Assembly (NCBI GenBank): GCA_025963345.1
Contig: JAOPUS010000316.1
Location: forward strand, 1 to 10,610
Direction: 5' to 3'
Source of the DNA: Blastococcus sp.
GTDB lineage: Bacteria > Actinomycetota > Actinomycetes > Mycobacteriales > Geodermatophilaceae
DNA: 10,610 nt
Shown here piece after piece: positions 5,311 through 10,610 of the stretch. The position numbers and the translations under genes are program-made. The notes under the pieces were generated by a model. That model was not told where the DNA came from and did no database searches. It was given only the letters and a program-made list of their open reading frames with translations. Within the stretch, counting starts at the first letter, position 1, and every line of letters starts with the position of its first letter.

Positions 5311-6147
5311 TCAGCCGGCCAGCGCCCGGGCGTTCGCCGGCACCGGTCGCAGCCAGGTGAGCAGGAAAGCAGCCACTGCGATCCCGGCCGCCAGAGCCGA
5401 GAAGCCGCCCGCCACCAGGGTGACCGGCAGCAGGTCCACGCCCACGGAGACCCGATCCGGGTCGACCCCCGCCGTGAGCAGCAGAGCGCCCAGCGGCAGC
5501 AGCGCCAGCACACTCGCGGCGGCGGTGACCAGGTGCGCCGTCCAGGTGCGCAGTGCCTCGTCGATCGGCACGTCGGCACCCTGCGCCGGCATCGGGCGCA
5601 GCAGCGCCCGGAGCAACGCCACCTCCGCCAGGAGCCAGGCCAGCAGGGGGACGACGAGAACGGCCCAGGCGACGCCGTCCGGAAGGTTCTCGTCCCGCCA
5701 GAGGCGGACCGCCACGACCAGCTCGGCGACGGCGGCGGCCCGCATCGTCCACACCAGCCAGCCCGAGATCTGCTCACCCTGGCGCGGCCGACGGGGTGGG
5801 ACGGCGGTCTTCCAGCGCGGGCGGGGACGGGTCACCTCGGCCAGCAGCACGCCGGCCAGCAGACCCACGATGAGCACCGGGACCCAGAGGAAGACCGACG
5901 CCTCGGCGAACAGGACCACGCTGCCGATCACGCCGGCGATCCCCAGCAGGAGTCCCAGCCGCCGCAGCCGCCGTCCGTGCTGTGCCTGTCGCTGCAATGC
6001 CTGGGTGCCTTCGGGGGTCGGGTCGGCCAGCTCGACCGATCCCGCTGCCACCGTGCGACGCCCGGCGGCCAGCCACCACGCCCGGCCCAGCAGGACCCCG
6101 GGCACGAGGACGGCGATGAAGAGGATGACGGCAATAAGACGACCCAC
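5311..6147 (-). CDS. Seven-TM membrane protein of unknown function
   Basis: I do not recognise the family. The predicted product has 278 residues and about seven membrane segments (roughly 3-21, 61-80, 84-104, 128-147, 158-181, 204-226, 236-264). A basic cytoplasmic-type loop (RPRPRWKTAVPPRRPRQGEQ, about 107-126) lies between segments three and four, and a short Pro/Arg-ending tail follows the last. No catalytic motif, cysteine pair or transporter signature is visible. The start at GTG 6147 puts the first hydrophobic helix at residue 3; AGGACG (6165-6160) lies 12 bases upstream, rather far. In-frame TTG 6186 and GTG 6183, behind GGGGA, are alternatives adding 12-13 residues. The gene sits between tatD and rpfB, which are adjacent in M. 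tuberculosis, and hairpin clusters lie on both sides. It may be a lineage-specific insertion; a role in the envelope is only a guess from its address. Confidence 0.8.
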   Translation of the reverse strand: MGRLIAVILFIAVLVPGVLLGRAWWLAAGRRTVAAGSVELADPTPEGTQALQRQAQHGRRLRRLGLLLGIAGVIGSVVLFAEASVFLWVPVLIVGLLAGVLLAEVTRPRPRWKTAVPPRRPRQGEQISGWLVWTMRAAAVAELVVAVRLWRDENLPDGVAWAVLVVPLLAWLLAEVALLRALLRPMPAQGADVPIDEALRTWTAHLVTAAASVLALLPLGALLLTAGVDPDRVSVGVDLLPVTLVAGGFSALAAGIAVAAFLLTWLRPVPANARALAG

Positions 6148-6156
6148 GGCGTTGAT

Positions 6157-6176
6157 TGTCGTCCTACCGGACGACA
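6157..6176. promoter_or_regulatory. 8-bp inverted repeat just upstream of the seven-TM gene
   Basis: TGTCGTCC (6157-6164) and GGACGACA (6169-6176) are perfect arms around TACC, ending 9 bases before the GTG start. The AGGACG ribosome-site candidate lies within one arm, so in RNA the hairpin would hide it. It may be an operator or a translation-control hairpin, and it makes one of the upstream starts possible too. Confidence 0.4.
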
Positions 6177-6225
6177 CCGCCACCAATTGCCGTCCCCAGT
6201 TGCTCAGAGCCCTTCCCGTCCCACG

Positions 6226-6318
6226 TCGGGGAGGCCTTCGGCCTCCCGCTCCGCGGAACCGCTGCGCGGGCTGACCTCGTCGTTCCTCGGGGACCCTTCG
6301 GGCCCCGCTCGTCACGAC
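6226..6318. repeat. Tandem pair of TTC(G)-loop hairpins, REP-like
   Basis: Two hairpins share the flanks TCGGGGA and CCCGCTC, 61 bases apart. Copy 1 has GGGAGGCC (6229-6236)/GGCCTCCC (6240-6247); copy 2 has GGGG-A-CCC (6289-6296)/GGGCCCC (6300-6306). Both loops are TTC. The stem bases differ yet still pair. A third stem, CCGCG/CGCGG, lies between, and GTCGT (6279-6283)/ACGAC (6314-6318) encloses copy 2. The block fills most of the gap between the tatD stop and the next gene, so it may also end the metG-tatD transcript. Confidence 0.5.
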
Positions 6319-6325
6319 ATCTAGA

Positions 6326-7210
6326 TCAGCGCTGCTCGCCGTCCTGCCAGGGGCCGAAGACGCGCTCGGCCGTTGCGGTGAGGGTGTGGCACAGCTCGGC
6401 GAGGTCGACGCCGGTGACGTCGGCCAGCGCGCGCACGGTCAGCGGCACGAGCCGGGAGGCATTCGGCCGGCCGCGGTGCGGCATCGGCGTGAGGAAGGGT
6501 GAATCGGTCTCCACCAGCAGCTGGTCCACGGGTGTCAGCGCGGCCGCCTCCCGCAGGTAGGCCGCGTTGCCGAAGGTCAGCGTCCCGGCGAAGGACAGCA
6601 CGAAGCCCCGCTCGACACACGCCTTCGCGAAGGCGGCGTCGCCGGAGAAGCAGTGGAAGACGGTGTGCTCGGGCGGCCCCTCGTCCTCGAGCACCTCGAG
6701 GATCTCGGCGTGCGCCTCCCGGTCGTGGATCACCAGTGCGACGCCGTGCTCCTTGGCGATCCGGATGTGCGCCCGGAAGGACGCCTCCTGGGCCGCCCAG
6801 CCCTCGGGACCGGTGCGGAACCGATCGAGGCCCGTCTCCCCCACGGCCCGCACCCGGGGCAGCGCCGCCAGCCGGTCGATCTCGGCGAGCGCCTCGTCGT
6901 CCGCCGCCCCGGCACCGGCCTCGTTCGGGTGCACGGCGACCGCGGCAAGGACGTTCGGGTGCCGGGCCGCGAGGTCCGCCGACCAGCGCGACGACGCGAC
7001 GTCCACGCCGACCTGCACCAGCCGCGGGACGCCCACGGCGGCGGCGGCCTCGATCTCGGCGTCCACCTCCGGGTCCGTCGGCAGCCGCGACTCGCCGCCG
7101 ACCGCGATGTCGAGGTGGGTGTGGCTGTCCAGCGCGGGAGCCGGCAACGGCTCCGGGGACGGCGGCGGCTCGCCCCGCCGGTTGGCGCGGGAACTCGCCG
7201 ACCGACTCAC
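6326..7210 (-). CDS. tatD: TatD-family metal-dependent DNase/hydrolase
   Basis: A 294-residue TIM-barrel metallohydrolase of the TatD family, members of which act as divalent-metal 3'-5' exonucleases or deoxyribonucleases in the cytoplasm. Metal-ligand motifs are complete: DSHTHLD (28-34, His30/His32), GETGLDRF (124-131, Glu125), IHDREA (161-166, His162), HCFSG (186-190, His186) and ETDSPFL (234-240, Asp236). HPNE at 94-97 is also typical. The family is usually about 260 residues; the excess is a Ser/Arg/Pro-rich N-terminal tail of about 25. The GTG start at 7210-7208 overlaps the metG stop as GTGA, with GGAGGAGGG about 7 bases before it, so coupling to metG is likely. The physical DNA or RNA substrate in this organism is unknown. 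The hairpin pair beyond its stop may end the transcript. Confidence 0.95.
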   Translation of the reverse strand: MSRSASSRANRRGEPPPSPEPLPAPALDSHTHLDIAVGGESRLPTDPEVDAEIEAAAAVGVPRLVQVGVDVASSRWSADLAARHPNVLAAVAVHPNEAGAGAADDEALAEIDRLAALPRVRAVGETGLDRFRTGPEGWAAQEASFRAHIRIAKEHGVALVIHDREAHAEILEVLEDEGPPEHTVFHCFSGDAAFAKACVERGFVLSFAGTLTFGNAAYLREAAALTPVDQLLVETDSPFLTPMPHRGRPNASRLVPLTVRALADVTGVDLAELCHTLTATAERVFGPWQDGEQR

Positions 7211-9006
7211 GCGCCGCCCTCCTCCAGCCGCCGGATCTCCTCATCGACGACCGAGGGGTCGAGCTTGGTGAAGACCGGCGTCGGCGGCGCCAGCGGGGTG
7301 CCCGACGGCGGCAGCGGCGTCGAGGCCCAGACGGCCTGCCCCTCGTCGTAAGGGCCGGTGATGATCGGGTACGGCGAGCCGTCGTCGAGGTCCGTGACCT
7401 CGTGGATCTCCGGCGCCACCGACCAGACGCCGGTGCCACCCAGCAGCTCGTGCACCTTCTGCGCCGAGTGCGGGAGGAACGGCGTGAGCAGGGCGTTGCA
7501 GTCCTTGATCGCCTGCAGCGCGGTGTGCAGCACGGTGTCCCGGCGGGCCGGGTCCTCCTTGAGCTTCCACGGCGCCTGGTCCGACAGGTACTTGTTCGCC
7601 TCGCCCACGACCCGCATCGCTTCGTTGATCGCGGCCTTCTGCCGGTTGCGGGACAACAGGTCACTGATCGGGGCGAACGCGCCGGACGTCGTCTCCAGCA
7701 GGGCACGGTCGTCGCCGGTCAGCTCGCCCGGCGTCGGGACGGCGCCGACGTTCTTGGCCGCCATCGAGACGGTGCGGTTGACCAGGTTGCCCCAGCCAGC
7801 GACCAGCTCGTCGTTGTTGCGGCGCAGGAACTCCGCCCAGGTGAAGTCGGTGTCCTGGTTCTCCGGGCCGGCGACGGCGATGAAGTAGCGCAGCGCGTCG
7901 GCGTCGTAGCGGGCGAGGAAGTCACGGACGTAGATGACGACGTTCCGCGAGGAGGAGAACTTTCGTCCCTCCATGGTGAGGAACTCGCTGGAGACCACCT
8001 CGGTGGGCAGGTTCAGCCGCCCCAGGTCGCCGGGAGTGCCGCCCTTGTCGCCCCCACCGTTGTAACCGAGCAGCTGGGCGGGCCAGATCTCGGAGTGGAA
8101 GACGATGTTGTCCTTGCCCATGAAGTAATAGGCGTCCGCGTCCGGCGTCTGCCACCACTGCCGCCAGGCCTCCGGGTCGCCGGAGCGGCGGGCCCACTCG
8201 ATCGACGCCGACAGGTACCCGACGACGGCGTCGAACCAGACGTAGATGCGCTTGTCGTGCCGGTCGATCCAGCCCTCCAGCGGCACGCGCACACCCCAGT
8301 CGATGTCGCGGGTGTAGCTGCGGGGCTTGAGGTCCTTGAGCAGGTTGACGCTGAAGTTCAGGACGTTGGGCCGCCAGCTCTTGCGGGTGCCCAGCCAGTC
8401 ACCCAGAGCCCGGGCGAAGGCCGGCAGGTCGAGGAAGTAGTGCTCCTCCTCGACGAACTTGGGCGTCTCGCCGTTGATCTTGCTGACCGGGTTGATCAGG
8501 TCGATCGGGTCGAGCTGGTTGCCGCAGTTGTCGCACTGGTCGCCGCGGGCGCCGTCGTAGCCGCAGATCGGGCAGGTGCCCTCGATGTAACGGTCGGGCA
8601 GGGTGCGCCCGGTCGAGGGGCTGATCGCGCCCAGCGTCGTCTTCGGGAAGACGTATCCGTTCTTGAGCAGGCCCAGGAAGATCTCCTGGCTGATCGCGGC
8701 GTGGTTCTGCGTCGTCGTCCGGGTGAACAGGTCGTAGCTCAGCCCGAGGCTCGCCAGGTCGTTGACGATGATCCGGTTGTTGCGGTCGGCGATCTCGCGG
8801 GGCGTGACGCCCTCGGCGTCGGCCGCGACCGTGATCGGGGTGCCGTGCTCGTCGGTGCCGCTGACCATGAGGACCTTGTCCCCGGTCATGCGGTGGAAGC
8901 GGCTGAAGACGTCGGAGGGGACACCGAACCCGGAAACGTGGCCGATGTGCCGCGGCCCGTTCGCGTAGGGCCAGGCGACTGCGGTCAGGATGTGCCGATC
9001 ACTCAC
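7207..9006 (-). CDS. metG: Methionyl-tRNA synthetase, four-cysteine type
   Basis: A 599-residue class I aminoacyl-tRNA synthetase that charges tRNA-Met, including initiator tRNA, in the cytoplasm. The HIGH motif is HIGH at 20-23, the KMSKS loop appears as KFSSS (349-353), and TDEHGTP (51-57) is typical. The connective peptide carries a zinc knuckle with two CxxC pairs: CPIC (145-148) and CDNC (158-161). The anticodon-binding helical domain follows (about 395-560) and there is no C-terminal tRNA-binding EMAP-like domain. The four-cysteine form resembles bifidobacterial MetG rather than the shorter (about 519-residue) M. tuberculosis enzyme. Start GTG 9006 gives the expected MSDRHILTAVAWPYANG. 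There is no ribosome site, but a TAGTCT -10-like box ends 6 bases before it, so the mRNA may be leaderless. Downstream, tatD overlaps it by 4 bases. Confidence 0.97.
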   Translation of the reverse strand: MSDRHILTAVAWPYANGPRHIGHVSGFGVPSDVFSRFHRMTGDKVLMVSGTDEHGTPITVAADAEGVTPREIADRNNRIIVNDLASLGLSYDLFTRTTTQNHAAISQEIFLGLLKNGYVFPKTTLGAISPSTGRTLPDRYIEGTCPICGYDGARGDQCDNCGNQLDPIDLINPVSKINGETPKFVEEEHYFLDLPAFARALGDWLGTRKSWRPNVLNFSVNLLKDLKPRSYTRDIDWGVRVPLEGWIDRHDKRIYVWFDAVVGYLSASIEWARRSGDPEAWRQWWQTPDADAYYFMGKDNIVFHSEIWPAQLLGYNGGGDKGGTPGDLGRLNLPTEVVSSEFLTMEGRKFSSSRNVVIYVRDFLARYDADALRYFIAVAGPENQDTDFTWAEFLRRNNDELVAGWGNLVNRTVSMAAKNVGAVPTPGELTGDDRALLETTSGAFAPISDLLSRNRQKAAINEAMRVVGEANKYLSDQAPWKLKEDPARRDTVLHTALQAIKDCNALLTPFLPHSAQKVHELLGGTGVWSVAPEIHEVTDLDDGSPYPIITGPYDEGQAVWASTPLPPSGTPLAPPTPVFTKLDPSVVDEEIRRLEEGGA

Positions 9007-9012
9007 GTCACG

Positions 9013-9018
9013 AGACTA
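9013..9018 (-). promoter_or_regulatory. -10 box candidate for leaderless metG
   Basis: TAGTCT on the - strand (TANNNT) ends 6 bases before the GTG start, so transcription would begin at or near the start codon. No Shine-Dalgarno sequence lies in between and no good -35 is visible 16-18 bases upstream. Leaderless mRNAs with only a -10 are common in actinobacteria. Confidence 0.4.
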
Positions 9019-9054
9019 GTGAGCGCCGTCCACCCCGCTCGCCGTGCGGTGGCC

Positions 9055-9717
9055 TCAGTGCTGACTGAAGACCGACGCCGCGTCGTTCGGGCCGCCGTTC
9101 TGCACCGGGGCGAGGACGGCGACGGCCGTGAGCGAGAGACCGATGACGGCCAAGGTCACCATGGCGAGCATGCGGTGGGTCTGGACGGGGTCGGCGCGGC
9201 GGACCCGGGTGCGCGGCCCCTCGGCCACCCAGCGCTGGGCCGACGGGGCGCCGGCGAGCAGGAGCTTGCCGACCGGGACGGCCAGGGCGATCAGGCCGAG
9301 CGCGGGCACGGGGATGTCGCCGGGCGTCGGCATCGGCGTCGCCGTCGCGATGACCAGGAGCATGGCCACCAGGGCCATCTCGGCGTAGGCGACGCCGAGG
9401 AGCAGCGTGCGGCCCGCGCCGTCGATGAGGGCGGCACCGCTGCCGGCGCAGAGGACGATCCATGCCGCGAGCAGGAGCAGCCCGCCGGCAACGATCCAGC
9501 CGGCCGGCCGTGACGGGGAGGAGAGGACGCCGTCCAGTCCGGTGAGCGCGACGGCCAGCAGGCCGACGGCCTCGAGGACGCCGATCAGACCGGCCGCGGC
9601 GACGGTGACGGGGAGCCGGCGGGGAGCCGCCTCGGCCGCTGCGACCGCCGCACGCGCCGGCACGGTGACGTGCGGCGCCGCGAAGGTGTCGCGGACGTCG
9701 AGGACGCTGATCGCCAC
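9055..9717 (-). CDS. Five-TM membrane protein of unknown function
   Basis: I do not recognise the family. The 220-residue product has a soluble N-terminal stretch of about 35 residues rich in Ala and Val, then about five hydrophobic segments (36-59, 73-97, 104-126, 135-156, 183-205), a basic loop at 162-175 (RWVAEGPRTRVRRADP), and a short polar tail. No enzymatic motif or conserved acidic/cysteine cluster is seen. The GTG start at 9717 is well supported: AGGAG on the - strand (9728-9724) is 6 bases upstream. A 9-bp inverted repeat covers the edge of that site. It ends 48 bases before metG and may or may not share its transcript; the -10 candidate of metG lies in the gap. The upstream neighbour is an amino acid permease, separated by a terminator-like hairpin, so the gene is probably transcribed on its own. 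Confidence 0.8.
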   Translation of the reverse strand: MAISVLDVRDTFAAPHVTVPARAAVAAAEAAPRRLPVTVAAAGLIGVLEAVGLLAVALTGLDGVLSSPSRPAGWIVAGGLLLLAAWIVLCAGSGAALIDGAGRTLLLGVAYAEMALVAMLLVIATATPMPTPGDIPVPALGLIALAVPVGKLLLAGAPSAQRWVAEGPRTRVRRADPVQTHRMLAMVTLAVIGLSLTAVAVLAPVQNGGPNDAASVFSQH

Positions 9718-9726
9718 GGAACTCTC

Positions 9727-9754
9727 CTGACCGGTTGCTGGTGTTACCGGTCAG
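9727..9754. promoter_or_regulatory. 9-bp inverted repeat upstream of the five-TM gene
   Basis: CTGACCGGT (9727-9735) and ACCGGTCAG (9746-9754) are perfect arms around 10 bases. One arm overlaps the first bases of the ribosome site. It could be a DNA operator or an RNA hairpin that limits initiation of the gene starting at 9717. Confidence 0.5.
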
Positions 9755-9796
9755 CTCGGCGTGTTCCAGGAGTGGCTGTAGACCGCGGGAGGAGAT

Positions 9797-9814
9797 CTCA
9801 CCCGGGCGGGTGAG
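9797..9814 (-). terminator. Terminator candidate after the amino acid permease
   Basis: CTCACCCG (9797-9804) and CGGGTGAG (9807-9814) are perfect arms; in RNA this is a 7-bp stem with a 4-base loop. It lies 6 bases beyond the permease stop. No T-run follows. The position is right for ending the permease transcript. Confidence 0.6.
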
Positions 9815-9820
9815 GGCGGC

Positions 9821-10610
9821 TCACCTGCGTCGTGCGGCGTTGGCGGCAGCGGCGTCCTCCCGGTCCCCCGGGGTGTTGAACCGGCTGTGCGACCGCCCGT
9901 AGGCGAAGTAGAGCCCCATGCCGATGACCATCCAGATGCCGAACCGCAGCCACGTCTCGCCGGGGAGGTTGAGCATCAGGTACAGGCAGGCCAGCACGGA
10001 GAGGAACGGGACGAGGGGCACTCCTGGCACCCGGAACGAGCGCTGCAGATCCGGGCGGGTGCGGCGCAGGACGATGACGCCGATCGAGACCAGCACGAAG
10101 GCGAACAGCGTGCCGATGTTGACCAGCTCGGCCAGCGTGCTCAGCGGGATGAAGCCGGCGAGCGCGGCGACGATCACTCCCGTGATCAGGGTGATCTTGT
10201 ACGGCGTCCCGTAGCGGGGGTGCACCGCCGCCAGCCGCGGCGGCAGCAGGCGGTCGCGGCTCATGGCGAACAGCACCCGCGACTGGCCGAGCATCAGGAT
10301 CATCACGACCGAGGTGAGTCCGGCGAGGGCACCGACCGAGATGGCGCCGGAGAGGAAGGGCAGCCCCACACTGCGGAAGGCATCAGCCAGCGGCGCCGTC
10401 GTCGACAGGTCCGTGTACTTCTGCATGCCGACGACCACGAGCGAGACCGCGACGTAGAGAACGGTGCAGATCACCAGCGAGCCGATGATGCCGCGGGGCA
10501 GGTCCTTCTTGGGGTTCTTCGTCTCCTCCGCGGCGGTCGCGACGATGTCGAAGCCGATGAAGGCAAAGAAGACGATCGCCGCGCCGGCGAGGATGCCGCC
10601 CACCCCGAAG
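9821..10610 (-). CDS. APC-superfamily amino acid permease (YfnA/cationic amino acid transporter-like), 5'-truncated by the window
   Basis: The C-terminal 262 residues of a polytopic secondary amino acid transporter; the N-terminal half lies beyond 10610. It begins within a hydrophobic helix (GAAIVFFAFIGFDIVATAAEE). The sequence EETKNPKKDLPRG is the hallmark loop of the CAT/YfnA group of the APC family, and MSRDRLLPPRLAAVHPRYGTPYKI is the typical cytoplasmic loop after the eighth helix. About six further membrane segments follow, then a short basic tail (YGRSHSRF, ending NAARRR). The group includes transporters of basic, branched-chain and other amino acids, so the substrate cannot be read from this part. 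A hairpin follows the stop at once, suggesting an independent transcript. No frame disruption is seen. Confidence 0.9.
   Translation of the reverse strand, partial: FGVGGILAGAAIVFFAFIGFDIVATAAEETKNPKKDLPRGIIGSLVICTVLYVAVSLVVVGMQKYTDLSTTAPLADAFRSVGLPFLSGAISVGALAGLTSVVMILMLGQSRVLFAMSRDRLLPPRLAAVHPRYGTPYKITLITGVIVAALAGFIPLSTLAELVNIGTLFAFVLVSIGVIVLRRTRPDLQRSFRVPGVPLVPFLSVLACLYLMLNLPGETWLRFGIWMVIGMGLYFAYGRSHSRFNTPGDREDAAAANAARRR

Noticed and set aside
5204..6318. An insertion sequence or composite element around the seven-TM gene
   Set aside because: There is no transposase, the two hairpin blocks are not copies of one another end to end, and no target-site duplication is evident.
6499..9513. A 1004-codon + strand frame opposite tatD, metG and the next gene
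   Set aside because: Long antisense frames are normal in such high-GC DNA. The product is Arg/Pro- and Asp/Val-rich with no motif, while the opposite strand has complete, well-known genes.
1..10610. CRISPR arrays, tRNA or rRNA genes, toxin-antitoxin or defence genes
   Set aside because: I saw no regularly spaced repeats, no cloverleaf or rRNA segments, and no matching protein families in the real reading frames.

Overview
This is chromosomal DNA of a high-GC actinobacterium. The codon third positions are almost all G or C, GTG/TTG starts are common, and two gene pairs overlap by GTGA. The gene content (rpfB, a four-cysteine methionyl-tRNA synthetase resembling the Bifidobacterium type, and the tatD-rpfB-rsmA-ispE order) fits Actinomycetota. 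The style of the intergenic hairpins makes me lean to Geodermatophilaceae (Blastococcus, Geodermatophilus or Modestobacter), but that family assignment is inference from memory.

Left part, + strand (about 1-1979): an integral-membrane acyl-CoA (delta-9 type) desaturase with all three histidine boxes, then a TetR-family regulator. A near-perfect palindrome (CCTACGG-TG-CCGTAGG) plus a third half-site lies upstream of the desaturase and is a good candidate operator for that TetR protein or a relative. A large nested hairpin separates the two genes. They converge on the next cluster with only 12 bases between stop codons.

Centre, - strand, read right to left (9006 to 1992): metG, tatD, a seven-TM protein of unknown function, rpfB, rsmA (ksgA) and ispE. 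The metG/tatD and rsmA/ispE pairs share GTGA start/stop overlaps, so they are probably translationally coupled; rpfB and rsmA are 10 bases apart. This is the conserved actinobacterial tatD-rpfB-rsmA-ispE block also known from Mycobacterium tuberculosis (Rv1008-Rv1011). Two things differ from M. tuberculosis: metG reads in the same direction as tatD, and a membrane-protein gene sits between tatD and rpfB. That extra gene is bracketed by GC-rich hairpin clusters resembling dispersed intergenic repeats. The block joins tRNA charging, a TatD-type nuclease, resuscitation and peptidoglycan cleavage, 16S rRNA dimethylation and isoprenoid synthesis.

The rpfB upstream region (4881-5310) is the longest non-coding stretch. 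It holds a plausible sigma-70 promoter, an approximately 146-base leader with several strong hairpins, a terminator-like hairpin, palindromes that could be operators, and a repeat-like element.

Right part, - strand: a five-TM protein of unknown function whose start is preceded by a long inverted repeat, and the C-terminal part of an APC-family amino acid permease that runs off the window.

I see no clear new defence, mobile or CRISPR system. The most interesting items are the non-canonical start of rsmA, the rpfB leader, the desaturase operator array, and the hairpin repeats around the inserted membrane gene.
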